A DNA stretch of 64,000 bases, taken from Chitinophagaceae bacterium. Its GTDB lineage: Bacteria > Bacteroidota > Bacteroidia > Chitinophagales > Chitinophagaceae. The translations under genes were made by a program, and so were the position numbers. Under the pieces are notes generated by a model that did not search any database, was not told where the DNA came from, and saw nothing but the letters and a program-made list of their open reading frames with translations. Numbering within the stretch: the stretch's first letter is position 1; each line of letters begins with the position of its first letter. Below are positions 15,335-25,068 of this stretch, piece after piece. Location: positions 1 to 64,000 of the forward strand of contig CANHCY010000006.1 in the NCBI GenBank assembly GCA_947459295.1, in the 5' to 3' direction.

Positions 15335-15342
15335 CAAAAGTA
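15335..15342 (-). promoter_or_regulatory. -7 box for the DUF3467 gene
   Basis: TACTTTTG on the minus strand, an exact TAnnTTTG match 18 bp before the chosen ATG; it decides the start codon. Confidence 0.55.
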
Positions 15343-15362
15343 ACCGAAATTTTTAAAAAAAA

Positions 15363-15386
15363 GCGGCCCCGAATTTTCGGGGCCGC
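15363..15386 (-). terminator. Terminator of the downstream SusCD operon
   Basis: Perfect 10-bp stem GCGGCCCCGA / TCGGGGCCGC with a four-base loop, followed on the minus strand by eight Ts. The stem and T-run are identical to those of the terminator at 20201-20224. Confidence 0.93.
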
Positions 15387-15412
15387 AATAGTATTAGAAA
15401 GTCAGATAAATA

Positions 15413-16837
15413 TTATTTATCCCACCATACTTTAGCATCAGAAGAGTTCACCCCATCAGCACCAGAATAGTTAGCTGCAGCTGCAGTTACATTTTTGGAG
15501 TTGGTAGCAAATTCTCTTGTACCATACATATATCTACGCGGTATTTGCTTGCTCACGTTAGCTGCATAGGTAGTTGGTGTTAATACAGGGAAACCAGATC
15601 TTCTCCAGTTGCTCCAGCCTTGAAATCCATTTGGATAAAAAGCTAGGTAAGCTTCTGTATTGATTAACTTAAGGTCATCAGTGCCGTTTAAAGCCACTTT
15701 TAACATATAAGCATCGTAAGCTGTTTGTGTAAACACGCCCCAATCTGTCATATTTTCTTTAACACCGTTCGCATATAAAGTAGCAACGTTTTCTGAAGTC
15801 CAACCTAATTTAGCGGCTTCTGCACGAGCAAACTTTAATTGAGAAGATGATAAAACAATAACAGGTGAGTTTGCAGCACGCTTAGACGCAGGAAGCACAT
15901 AAGCCCAAGTAGGGTTTGCACCAACAAACGCAGAAGCTAAATCTCTAGTTAAACCATAAGGAATACCCACAGATGAAGAACCAAATGCAGCAGCACGAGG
16001 ATCAGCATTTGCAGTTTGCATACCCGTTACAAAACTAGCAACACCTTGGTCTTTTCTAGTTAAGTAGTTATTGAACCAAGGGTTAGAAAATGCACCACCT
16101 GGGTAGTTAACTGTAAAATTATCTGCAGATGCATCAATAAAGCTACCAGTAGCAAGTGCAGCAGCAAATTCTGCTTTACCTGTAGCAGCATCTACCTTTG
16201 ATAAACGAAGTGCCATCATCATACGAAGTGAGTTGGCAAACTTTGTCCATTTAGTAGTGCTACCGCTGTAAATAACATCTCCTTTAACAGTAGTACCTGC
16301 ATCGAATTGAGCAACAGCTGCTTTTAATTCTGCAATAAGTGCAGGATAAATAGCACTTTGTTTATCATAAGCAATATCAGAATTACCTTTTAAAGCTTGC
16401 GAGAACGGAACGTCACCCCAATAATCGGTAACAATCCAGTAGTAATAAGCCTTTAAGATTCTTGCAATGGCAATTTGGTTAGCGTTGCTGCCATTAAGTG
16501 CTGCAAGGTCTTTGTACTTAGCATCTGAGTTTACATTAATGATGTTTTGCAAATCATTTAAAACACCAGAATAGTAACCATCAAAATCTGCTTGTGGTGG
16601 CGTGTAACGAGATTCGTCGGTATACTGCGTTTGAGCAAAATACTGACAGTAATAACCTGGTGTAATTCCAGCAGCGGTACCACCAATGCCCGATAAGACG
16701 TTGGTTAAAAGCGCACTGGTTACTGGAATAGGCGTTGAGTTTGGATTCACGTTCATGTCACCAAAATCATCGATACTTTTTGAGCATCCGAAAAGGACAA
16801 CCGATGAAAGTGCTAGCGCAACTAATTTATTTTTCAT
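15413..16837 (-). CDS. SusD/RagB-like outer-membrane lipoprotein
   Basis: A 474-residue surface lipoprotein that forms the lid over its SusC partner. The signal ends in a lipobox (VVLFGC, Cys18), followed by FGDMNVNPNSTP, the start typical of the SusD-like group 2 (PF12771-type) proteins. TPR-like helical repeats make up the body, with YYYWIVTDYWGDVPFSQAL a recognisable family segment near residue 135. It lies 34 bp downstream of its SusC gene, with a strong terminator after it. The ligand (glycan, peptide or other) cannot be told; no carbohydrate-active enzyme is adjacent. Confidence 0.92.
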   Translation of the reverse strand: MKNKLVALALSSVVLFGCSKSIDDFGDMNVNPNSTPIPVTSALLTNVLSGIGGTAAGITPGYYCQYFAQTQYTDESRYTPPQADFDGYYSGVLNDLQNIINVNSDAKYKDLAALNGSNANQIAIARILKAYYYWIVTDYWGDVPFSQALKGNSDIAYDKQSAIYPALIAELKAAVAQFDAGTTVKGDVIYSGSTTKWTKFANSLRMMMALRLSKVDAATGKAEFAAALATGSFIDASADNFTVNYPGGAFSNPWFNNYLTRKDQGVASFVTGMQTANADPRAAAFGSSSVGIPYGLTRDLASAFVGANPTWAYVLPASKRAANSPVIVLSSSQLKFARAEAAKLGWTSENVATLYANGVKENMTDWGVFTQTAYDAYMLKVALNGTDDLKLINTEAYLAFYPNGFQGWSNWRRSGFPVLTPTTYAANVSKQIPRRYMYGTREFATNSKNVTAAAANYSGADGVNSSDAKVWWDK

Positions 16838-16871
16838 GTCTTTAATTTTAAAATTTAATGATTTGAATGAA

Positions 16872-19800
16872 TTAGAATGTTACTCTGATATTCAAACCAA
16901 CACCTCTAACACTTGGGAACTGACCGTTCTCACCAAAGGTTGGAGAAATTTCTGATGGATCAAACATTTTGTCTTCAGACCATAATAGTAACGGCTTTCT
17001 TGCGATAAGCGATACTGTTAAGTCTTTACAAACTTTTTGAAGACCCATTTTAGCAACTGGTAAATGGTATCCAATACTTAACTCCTGTAGTTTCACATAC
17101 GATAAAGAATGTATAAACGGAGTTGAGTTTCTTTGGAAATAGAACTGCGTGAAATAAGTATTAGCGTCGATATAACGGTCTACTTTTGCACCAGACTCAT
17201 CTACACCACTTACTTTAACACCACCGCCATCGGCAACAGCGTCACGTACGTTTTTACCCTTATCGTTAAGAGCAGCTGTTTCAGCTAACAAACCAGAAAA
17301 GTAACCCCACATATGAGATAGAGAGTAGAATTTACCACCAAACTGATAGGTAATATTTGCATTGATTTCTAAGTTACCCTTAAAACGAAGTGTATTTAAC
17401 ATACCACCCGTGTGCTTAGGTAATACAGAACCAAAATTTTGATCTGCAGCTACTTTGTAGTAACCATTTGGTAAAATAACAGGCTGACCTTTATCATACA
17501 CTGTTTTAGAACCAATTAATTGACCCCAAGTTTCGTTTAAAGCAGCAAAAGCTGTTGCACCTCTTGTACCAAAAGCAGAACCGCCCAGAGAAATTCTTGA
17601 AATACCTGGAGCAATCGTTACTACTTTATTGTATAATAAATTAGCGTAGTTTAATGATACTTCGTAGTTCCAAGTTTTGGTATTGATGATGTTTGTGTTT
17701 AACTGAACTTCAAAACCTTTTTTATCAATACGTGCAGCATTGATGTTTTTACCCGTAAATCCTGATGCACCAGAAACAGATACGTTTACAGGTTGCTTGT
17801 CATTGATTTCTTCGAAGTAAGTAAGGTTAACATTTAATTTATTAAATAATTTAATGTCGATACCTGCTTCTTTGGTTGAAATTAATGAACCTTTTAATTC
17901 AGGATCAATTAACGCATCCGGCGTTCCCATTAATGCGTTACCATTCCACTGGTTAGCACCTAAACCATAGTTAAGTGCAAATGCATAAGCACCTAATAAT
18001 TGTGGTTTGTTACCCCAGCTCGCAAAGAATTTTAAGTTATTAATATAAGTAGGCATTTTTACCAACTCAGACATAATAAACGCAGTACCTACCGAAGGAT
18101 AAAAAATGTTAGCACCTTTTTGTAGCACAGAAGCATAGTCGCTTCTAGCTGTAAGGTCTAATGAGATCCACTCTTTGTAACCAACGTTTGCGGTACCAAA
18201 AATAGACCTGAACTCAGATTCGTTTCTAGAACTAGAATAAGAAACTGGGTTAATAGAGTTACTTAAAGTATATAAGCCAGGAATCACCAAACCGTTATTG
18301 GTATTGGTACCCATGCTAAATCCTTTGTTGTTTCTCAAAGAATAACCAGCAGTCGAATTCACTGCAAACTGACCAAACTTATTCGTATACGTACCAATTA
18401 ATTCATAGTTATTTTCTGAAGAACTAGAAGAACTTACACCATAGTAAGCAAGGTCTCCAGTTTGTGTACCAGAGTTTTGCATTTCAGAAGGTGTAATTGA
18501 TTCACTAGTAGCAGAAATTTGGTTTCTACGAACGTTACCTGTTAGTTTGAAGTGGTTGTTAAATTTATAACTAAGTGAAACGTTACCCACTAAACGATTT
18601 GTTTTTGATACTGGGTTAATCCATTCAAAAGCTTTGTAAGGATTATACCAGTAGTTACCAGCATAAAAATTACGAGGACCAGCAGCACCCGCTAAATAAG
18701 TAGATGGGTTGTTGTGATTCCAACTTCCAAAATATCCTTCTGGAGATTTAACATCTTTTAATTCCTTCATGATTTTCATATCCAAATCACGGTGGAACCA
18801 TTGGTTAAAGCTACCAGATGAGTTATTTGCATAACCGTCATCAAATTGACCATTAACAGTGTTGAACACATAGTTTATGTTTGTTTCTAAAGTAAACTTG
18901 TTAAAAGTAGACTTATTGGTAAAAAATAAAGTATGCTTGTCCTGCTTAGAGTTTGGTAATAAACCTTTGATATTTTGGTTGGTATAAGAAACCCTGGTAC
19001 TACTATTTTCACCCGTTTTAAAGAAACTTAAATTACTGTTACTTGAAGTACCTGTATTCCAGAAATCTCTAATATTATTTGGCTGTGGCGTTAAAGATGC
19101 CGTTTTAAAAGAATACTTAGTACCAGGGTACCAAGCATACCAAGGAATATATTCTTGACCTGTCATTCTAGGACCCCAGCTAGCATCATCAGAATAGTCG
19201 TGATAATACTTGCCGTCTAAGGCTTTCCATGTATCAGGCATTCCTGTTTGCCATGCAAACTTTTCGTAAGTACCATCGCCACCAGCATATAAATTTTGGT
19301 ATTCTGGTAAACGGTACACGACGTCTGCAGTAAATGACTGTGTGAATTCAATGCCTACTCCTTTTTTAGAACCACCTTTTTTAGTGGTAATAACAATAGC
19401 ACCAGAAGAAGCACGATCACCAAAAAGGGCAGTTGCGTTAGCTCCTTTTAATACCGTAATACTCTCAATATCTTGAGGGTTAATATCAGAAGAGTTCATT
19501 GGTGTACCATCTATAACATAAAGTGCAGAAGAACCACCAATAGAACCTTCACCACGTAAACGCACGCTACTGTTTCTACCCAGCGCAACGTTTGATTCGT
19601 CACGAAGTTGTAAACCAGCAACCTTACCACCTAGGGCAGCATTTAAATTGGGTTGAACTACTGTGTTTAATTTTTCTCCAGAAACCACTTGTACACTGTA
19701 CGGTGTTTTCTTAGAACTTTGTTTTAAACCAAAGGCGTTTGTTACAACTACCTCTTTCAAGTTTTCCGCAGCACTTGGTAATACAATGCTTAACGGTTTA

Positions 19801-20060
19801 CCTGTAATATCTACTGTTACGCTTTTAAAGCCAACACTAGAAACGGTCAGTTTTTTGGCACTACCTACTGTTTTGATAGAGAAACTACCATCAGCGTCGG
19901 TTAATGCTGTAACTTTTGAACCCTCTAATTTAACGGTTGCAAATGGAACCGCTGCTCCATTTTCATCAACAACCTTTCCGCTTGTACCAGCAGTTTGTGC
20001 CAGCAAAGCAAACCCGGAAAATATCACGATTAGTAGTGATAGAGCTAATTTTTTCATCAA
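16872..20060 (-). CDS. SusC/RagA family TonB-linked outer-membrane transporter
   Basis: A 1062-residue TonB-dependent transporter. Signal peptide (residues 1-21), carboxypeptidase-regulatory-like beta-sandwich (about 22-95: GKVVDENGAAVPFATVKLEG), the LKEVVVTNAFG linker with plug domain (about 100-225, including ALYVIDGTPMN and the ASSGAIVITTKKG signature), then a 22-strand barrel ending in an aromatic residue (NIRVTF). First gene of a SusCD operon. A palindrome at 20085-20101 and a candidate TAAATTTG box near 20142 lie upstream. Substrate unknown. Confidence 0.95.
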   Translation of the reverse strand: MMKKLALSLLIVIFSGFALLAQTAGTSGKVVDENGAAVPFATVKLEGSKVTALTDADGSFSIKTVGSAKKLTVSSVGFKSVTVDITGKPLSIVLPSAAENLKEVVVTNAFGLKQSSKKTPYSVQVVSGEKLNTVVQPNLNAALGGKVAGLQLRDESNVALGRNSSVRLRGEGSIGGSSALYVIDGTPMNSSDINPQDIESITVLKGANATALFGDRASSGAIVITTKKGGSKKGVGIEFTQSFTADVVYRLPEYQNLYAGGDGTYEKFAWQTGMPDTWKALDGKYYHDYSDDASWGPRMTGQEYIPWYAWYPGTKYSFKTASLTPQPNNIRDFWNTGTSSNSNLSFFKTGENSSTRVSYTNQNIKGLLPNSKQDKHTLFFTNKSTFNKFTLETNINYVFNTVNGQFDDGYANNSSGSFNQWFHRDLDMKIMKELKDVKSPEGYFGSWNHNNPSTYLAGAAGPRNFYAGNYWYNPYKAFEWINPVSKTNRLVGNVSLSYKFNNHFKLTGNVRRNQISATSESITPSEMQNSGTQTGDLAYYGVSSSSSSENNYELIGTYTNKFGQFAVNSTAGYSLRNNKGFSMGTNTNNGLVIPGLYTLSNSINPVSYSSSRNESEFRSIFGTANVGYKEWISLDLTARSDYASVLQKGANIFYPSVGTAFIMSELVKMPTYINNLKFFASWGNKPQLLGAYAFALNYGLGANQWNGNALMGTPDALIDPELKGSLISTKEAGIDIKLFNKLNVNLTYFEEINDKQPVNVSVSGASGFTGKNINAARIDKKGFEVQLNTNIINTKTWNYEVSLNYANLLYNKVVTIAPGISRISLGGSAFGTRGATAFAALNETWGQLIGSKTVYDKGQPVILPNGYYKVAADQNFGSVLPKHTGGMLNTLRFKGNLEINANITYQFGGKFYSLSHMWGYFSGLLAETAALNDKGKNVRDAVADGGGVKVSGVDESGAKVDRYIDANTYFTQFYFQRNSTPFIHSLSYVKLQELSIGYHLPVAKMGLQKVCKDLTVSLIARKPLLLWSEDKMFDPSEISPTFGENGQFPSVRGVGLNIRVTF

Positions 20061-20084
20061 CGAATTAGTTTTGTGAATCCCTAA

Positions 20085-20101
20085 GTTAACAATTTGTTAA
20101 C
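20085..20101. promoter_or_regulatory. Palindrome upstream of the first susC, shared with the second
   Basis: GTTAACAATTTGTTAAC: 8-bp arms around one central base. Next to it is CCTAAGTTAA (20080-20089), which also occurs beside the matching palindrome upstream of the other susC (24866-24896). A shared operator or 5'-leader element is likely. Confidence 0.55.
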
Positions 20102-20200
20102 TAATGAATGTAAGTTTAGCTTAATTTTTTTCTATTTTATTCAAATTTATTTACTTATGCTTAATTTTCAGCTAATTATGGCCATTTTGGGCAAAAAAAA

Positions 20201-20224
20201 GCGGCCCCGATTTATCGGGGCCGC
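20201..20224 (-). terminator. Terminator of the upstream SusCD operon
   Basis: GCGGCCCCGA / TCGGGGCCGC stem with a TTTA loop, followed on the minus strand by eight Ts; stem identical to 15363-15386. Confidence 0.93.
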
Positions 20225-20250
20225 TTTACTATTATTAAGCTAGAAATTAA

Positions 20251-21738
20251 TTATCTCCAACCTTTATTAGATGTGTTTACACCATCAAGTCTTGTTGGAC
20301 CACCAAAAGTGTAAAACGGTAAGCTTTCAGCTAAAGTTTCTAAAGTTTTAGCTGGAACTGGCCAATGTAAAGGTGTACCTGCTTGTAGTAGGTCACGCTT
20401 TCTCATTTCATAGAACTGTAAACCAGCACCAGAAACATATAATTCAATATGTCTTTCTGCGTGGATAGCAGCTCTAATAGCAGCTAGGTCAGCAGCAACA
20501 TCAGGTAAGCCACCACGTGTTTTACGTGTACCAGCATTGATAATTGCAGCAGCACCCGCTAAATCGCCAGTGTAAGCTCTAGCTTCTGCACGATATAAAT
20601 CGTTTTCAGCTTTCATAAATTCTGGTAATGGACCTTCACCTAAAGCGTAGATACCATCGTATCTGCTATGACGGTAAATAGACCAGTGGTAGTAACCACG
20701 AACCGCTTGTAACCAGTTTGATGGTACATATTCAAAGTCTGTAGCTAAACGCTTATCAGCATTTGCATTGGTAGACTTTAAAGGTGTTGGGAATGTTGCA
20801 TCATCTTTCCAATGAGCAGCAATATTTGGATCTAACTTGTTAACTACATACATGTCAGTAATACCCCAACCTGGATAGGTTAAATAATCACCAGCTTCTG
20901 CGTACCATCTGTTGTAACCATCGTTTACAACATTAAAGTCAGCAGTTACACCTGCATCAGCAGCAGTTTTAACAGCAGCCCAATTAACAGCAGCAAGTTC
21001 TGTTGCGTTACGTGGCGTGTTTGATAAAATACGTGCGATGTATGAGTTAGCCATTGCTCTTAATGTAGTATTAGATACTGGAGCAGCGGTACCCATCCAT
21101 GTGCTAGGCACAGAAAATGAGCTTGCAGATAATGCAATTGCTTCGTTTAAGTATCCAATAGCCGCATCAGCAACTACTTTGTAAGGTTTTGCATCAGATA
21201 ATTTAGCACCAGGGATGGTTGTTTTTTCATCCACAATAAACGCTTTGTCAAAGTTTAACGCAAGCACGCCATAAGCGATACCCATGCTAAAACGACTATA
21301 CGCTTTAACTAAATTGTCATCAGCACCATTCACACCAATTTTAACACCACCGTTCATTGCTTTGATAACGTTAGATGCGGTATTGATTACCGAATACATT
21401 TTATCAAAAGCATGCTTAGTAGTTGCTTGATATGGATAGTTAGGTGCGTTGTTCCACTCTCTACGAGGCTCCCAAGACATATCACGCATTGCTTGGTTAC
21501 CCCAAGAGCATGAAACGTTATCAGCAGCAGTTGTCATAAACATGGTCATACCGCTAAAACTTTGCGTACCAGAATAGTAAGCATTAAATAAACCACTGGC
21601 TACGTTGTAAACGTCATCGCCACTAGCGTATACTTTCTTAAAATCAGGTTGGTTGTCATTTTGTACATCAAGCGTTTTTTTACATGACGCAAAACTCAAA
21701 ACCCCAATTGAAAGAAATAATAAAAATTTATTTTTCAT
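20251..21738 (-). CDS. RagB/SusD family outer-membrane lipoprotein
   Basis: A 495-residue lipoprotein with the lipobox SFASC (Cys19) followed by KKTLDVQNDNQPD. It belongs to the main RagB/SusD branch: a helical TPR scaffold, an RAEARAYTGDLAGAAAIINAGTRKTRGGLPDV segment and the C-terminal RHIELYVSGAGLQFYEMRKRD region typical of the family. It is 20 bp downstream of its SusC and ends at a strong terminator. It is a different SusD subfamily from the copy at 15413, so the two operons are not a recent tandem duplication. Confidence 0.93.
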   Translation of the reverse strand: MKNKFLLFLSIGVLSFASCKKTLDVQNDNQPDFKKVYASGDDVYNVASGLFNAYYSGTQSFSGMTMFMTTAADNVSCSWGNQAMRDMSWEPRREWNNAPNYPYQATTKHAFDKMYSVINTASNVIKAMNGGVKIGVNGADDNLVKAYSRFSMGIAYGVLALNFDKAFIVDEKTTIPGAKLSDAKPYKVVADAAIGYLNEAIALSASSFSVPSTWMGTAAPVSNTTLRAMANSYIARILSNTPRNATELAAVNWAAVKTAADAGVTADFNVVNDGYNRWYAEAGDYLTYPGWGITDMYVVNKLDPNIAAHWKDDATFPTPLKSTNANADKRLATDFEYVPSNWLQAVRGYYHWSIYRHSRYDGIYALGEGPLPEFMKAENDLYRAEARAYTGDLAGAAAIINAGTRKTRGGLPDVAADLAAIRAAIHAERHIELYVSGAGLQFYEMRKRDLLQAGTPLHWPVPAKTLETLAESLPFYTFGGPTRLDGVNTSNKGWR

Positions 21739-21758
21739 GTTGTTTGGTTTTCTATTGT

Positions 21759-24700
21759 TTAGAAATCAAATGATAAAGAGAAAGCAACGTTTCTGTAGTT
21801 AGGGTATGAACCAGTGTCGTCAAATGGACTTCTGATTGAACCAACTTCAGGATCGTAACCAGTGTACTTTGTAAAAGTTAATAAGTTACGTCCAATGATT
21901 CTTGCATTCATTGTTTTAACAACTTTGCTTAAACCTGGAAGTGCACTTCCTTTTACAGTGTAGCCAATAGCGAATTCTCTTAATTTAACAAAAGATGCAT
22001 CTTCTACCCAATAGCTGTTATTGGTATTTACATCATAAAACGCTTGGTAGTAGTCGTAAGCTTTCTTTTCAGAAGCAGCTTTACCGCCCATATCCATGAT
22101 ACCATTTCTGTTATCACGTGTTAACCACTGAGATTTTCTGTTGTAAACATCGCCACCGCTCTTGATATCAAATAAGAAGTAGAGTGTAAAGTTTTTGTAA
22201 GAAATGTTGTTGCTGATACCCATTGTGAAATCAGGTAAACCAGAACCCATTTTAACAAACGCTAAAGCACCAGTAGCATCGTTTAATTTAACAGGCTTTT
22301 CATTTAAAGTACCTTGAGAACCTTTAGGAACAACATAACCTTCGTTGTTAACTTCATAATCAGCAATTGATTTACCAGCTGGTAATTGCTTGCTCATTTG
22401 GTCTAAAGATCTTACCCAATCGTAGCCATAAATAGCACCATAGGTTTCACCTTTTTTGATGAAGAATAATCCATCAGGACCAGATTGATATGAAGGCACT
22501 GGAAGTTCTGTAATAACTGTTCTCGTTTGACCAAAAACAACGTTTGTATTCCAAGAGAAGTTTTTAGTTTTTACCCAGTTTGCACCTAAAGTAATTTCTA
22601 AAGTTTTAGACTCTACAGTACCTGCATTTTGGAATTGAGAAGTAAAACCATCGTTTACGAAAGGAATAAGTGGCACGTTCAAGAACTGATCTTGAGTAAC
22701 AGATTTTGCATAGTTCACTTGTAAGTTAAACTTCTTTAAGAAATCTACGTCGATACCAAATTCAGTTTCTGCAGTTTGAGAAGGTCTTAAGTTTTTGTTA
22801 CCTTTTTGACCAGGAGAAGTTACACCATTAGAAATGTTGTAAGTTTCATACTGCCAGTTAAAGCCAGGACGTAAACCTGCAGTTCCGTGTGCTGCGCGTA
22901 ATTTGAATTCGTCAACACCAGGAATTTTAATGTCTTCAGATAAACGGTATGCACCTGATACACGGTAGTAGCTAGCCCACTTTGCTTCAGAACCGAATAA
23001 TGAAGAACCATCATAACGGTACATCGCATCTAATAAGTAGCGGTCTTTGTAATCAAGTGAAATAACACCAAAATAGTTTCTTGCTCTGATGGTTTGTCTT
23101 TGAGAACCTGCATCTCTGATGGTTGTAAAGTTTTCCATAGTAGGTAAATCTCTTACAGCAAATTGAGAAGAGTATACTTCAAAATTCTCATAGAACTTAT
23201 CCTCAAATAAATAAGACAACTTACCTTTTACGCTTAAGTCTTTGTATTTCTTAGGTGCAAGGTTTAAAGTTGCTTGGGTGTTCTGGTTCATGGTATGATC
23301 GAAGTACTTATAAAGGCTACCCTTTGTGTACGTGATACCATAAGCGTTTCCACCGCCACCACCAATAGTCCAAGTATCAAATGGATTGTATGAAGTGTAG
23401 TGGTAGTTATTTGATTCGATGGTGTGAGATACATCCATGTTAGCCCACTTTGTAAACTTAAGGTTTGCAGAGTAGTTACCAATCCATCTTTGAGATACAT
23501 CGTCACGCTTATTTTTCCAAGTAGAATAAAAAGGGTTACGCTCGTTACTCCAATGGTTGTGACGTAAGTAGTATGGTTGACCATCTACTGGGTTTGACAA
23601 GTTTAAATCATTGTCTGGCTCAGCAAGTACAATGTTAAAGAAGATACCGCCACCATCACCAGGATACTGGGTTCTGGTATTGATAACCAAATTAGTTGCA
23701 GATAGTTTTAACCATGGTGCAATTTGGTGATCAAGGTTTAAACGGAAGTTTTGACGTGCATAACCATTGGTATTTTGAACGATACCAGTTTGCTTGTTGT
23801 TTTCGAAAGAAGCAAACATGTTTGTTTTTGCATAACGGCTAGACACAGCAACATAGTTGGTCATGTTTGTACCAGTACCAAAAAACTCTTTTTGCAAATC
23901 TCTAGTAACACCAAATGGATTGTCTAGATAATGGTCTGCAGCAATTTTTCTTGAACCTACAATATTAGGGTTGTAACCACCTGCATAGTTTGCTGGATAA
24001 GTTACACCTGCATACTTGGTGTAGGCTTTTTGAGTTGCATAATCAGATGCTAATTCAAAAGCATGGTTTTCTGCAAGGTCAATGTAGTTAGCGATTTGTT
24101 GGAAACCAACTTCATTTCTAACAGTAACCTTAGAAGAACCAATGTCTAATTTGTTACCTCTTTTAGAAACGATAGCGATTACACCGTTTGCCGCTCTTGA
24201 ACCATAAAGTGCAGATGCCGCAGCACCTCTTACCACTTCCATTGCTTCAATGTCGTCTACGTTGATATCAGCTAAAGAACCATCAAGGATAACACCATCC
24301 ACTAAAATAAGTGGAGAAGAACCGATACCTAAGTTGTTGTCACCACGTAACAAGATGTCAACGCCAGCTCCTGGAGAACCAGAACCCATGCTAACTCTTG
24401 CACCAGCAACTTTACCAACTAGTGCACCCGCTGCAGAAACAGCTGGAACAGCACTTAATCTTTCTTCACCTACTCTTGTTACAGATACGGTCATTTTTTT
24501 CTTTGATGTAGCACTCGCAACACCCGTTACAATCACTTCATCAAGCGCGCTTGTTGAAGGCTGAAGGGTAACTGTCATTCCTTTAGCAGCTGTCACCTTT
24601 AAATCGGTGTAGCCAACATAAGAAACGGTAAGTGAAGCACCTACTGCTACTCTAATACTAAATTCACCGTTACCGCCAGTTAGTGCGCTAACGTTTCCAG

Positions 24701-24842
24701 ATTTAACAGTTGCTCCTGAAAGAGCAGCGCCTGAATTAGATAGTACTTTACCATCTATAACAGTTTGCTGCGCTAACGCATACTTACTAGATGTAAGCAT
24801 GAGCACTGCAACCATGAAAAATAAAAATTTTCTCATTTGCAT
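21759..24842 (-). CDS. SusC/RagA family TonB-linked outer-membrane transporter
   Basis: A 1027-residue TonB-dependent transporter. The signal peptide ends at KYALAQQ, then a carboxypeptidase-regulatory-like domain (DGKVLSNSGAALSGATVKSG), LDEVIVTGVAS linker, plug (PLILVDGVILDGSL, ALYGSRAANGVIAIVSKRG) and barrel ending NVAFSLSFDF. The start could also be the third codon (ATG at 24836). First gene of the upstream SusCD operon. A 14-bp perfect palindrome (24883-24896) lies about 40 bp upstream. The substrate is unknown; no degradative enzyme or anti-sigma pair adjoins. Confidence 0.95.
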   Translation of the reverse strand: MQMRKFLFFMVAVLMLTSSKYALAQQTVIDGKVLSNSGAALSGATVKSGNVSALTGGNGEFSIRVAVGASLTVSYVGYTDLKVTAAKGMTVTLQPSTSALDEVIVTGVASATSKKKMTVSVTRVGEERLSAVPAVSAAGALVGKVAGARVSMGSGSPGAGVDILLRGDNNLGIGSSPLILVDGVILDGSLADINVDDIEAMEVVRGAAASALYGSRAANGVIAIVSKRGNKLDIGSSKVTVRNEVGFQQIANYIDLAENHAFELASDYATQKAYTKYAGVTYPANYAGGYNPNIVGSRKIAADHYLDNPFGVTRDLQKEFFGTGTNMTNYVAVSSRYAKTNMFASFENNKQTGIVQNTNGYARQNFRLNLDHQIAPWLKLSATNLVINTRTQYPGDGGGIFFNIVLAEPDNDLNLSNPVDGQPYYLRHNHWSNERNPFYSTWKNKRDDVSQRWIGNYSANLKFTKWANMDVSHTIESNNYHYTSYNPFDTWTIGGGGGNAYGITYTKGSLYKYFDHTMNQNTQATLNLAPKKYKDLSVKGKLSYLFEDKFYENFEVYSSQFAVRDLPTMENFTTIRDAGSQRQTIRARNYFGVISLDYKDRYLLDAMYRYDGSSLFGSEAKWASYYRVSGAYRLSEDIKIPGVDEFKLRAAHGTAGLRPGFNWQYETYNISNGVTSPGQKGNKNLRPSQTAETEFGIDVDFLKKFNLQVNYAKSVTQDQFLNVPLIPFVNDGFTSQFQNAGTVESKTLEITLGANWVKTKNFSWNTNVVFGQTRTVITELPVPSYQSGPDGLFFIKKGETYGAIYGYDWVRSLDQMSKQLPAGKSIADYEVNNEGYVVPKGSQGTLNEKPVKLNDATGALAFVKMGSGLPDFTMGISNNISYKNFTLYFLFDIKSGGDVYNRKSQWLTRDNRNGIMDMGGKAASEKKAYDYYQAFYDVNTNNSYWVEDASFVKLREFAIGYTVKGSALPGLSKVVKTMNARIIGRNLLTFTKYTGYDPEVGSIRSPFDDTGSYPNYRNVAFSLSFDF

Positions 24843-24882
24843 ATTATTTGGTTAAAAAATAAGAACCTAAGTTAAGTAATAG

Positions 24883-24896
24883 TTAACAATTGTTAA
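24883..24896. promoter_or_regulatory. Perfect palindrome upstream of the second susC
   Basis: TTAACAATTGTTAA is its own reverse complement; a further TTAACAATTG follows at 24904-24913. With the adjacent CCTAAGTTAA (24866-24875) it repeats the arrangement before the other susC gene. Confidence 0.55.
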
Positions 24897-25056
24897 AATT
24901 AATTTAACAATTGAGTATATATCGCTCATTTTCAATGAATTATATACTAACGTGCGGTAGTTTTATTAAGTAAAACTTGAATTTTTTTTCGACCAAGCGG
25001 CAATATGAAAGGATGAATGGTAAAAAATTAATGCGTTTTTGAGCATCATTTTCAGG

Positions 25057-25064
25057 TACTTTTG
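25057..25064 (+). promoter_or_regulatory. -7 box for folD
   Basis: TACTTTTG ends only four bases before the ATG at 25069, so the transcript would have almost no leader. It overlaps the longer frame and fixes the start. Confidence 0.55.
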
Positions 25065-25068
25065 CAGC

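Noticed and set aside
15413-24842. A polysaccharide utilisation locus
   Set aside because: Two SusCD pairs are present, but no glycoside hydrolase, sulfatase, anti-sigma or SusR-like regulator adjoins, so a glycan-specific role cannot be claimed.
15413-24842. Recent tandem duplication of one SusCD operon
   Set aside because: The two SusD proteins belong to different subfamilies and the SusC proteins differ in length and sequence; only the leader palindromes and terminator stems match.
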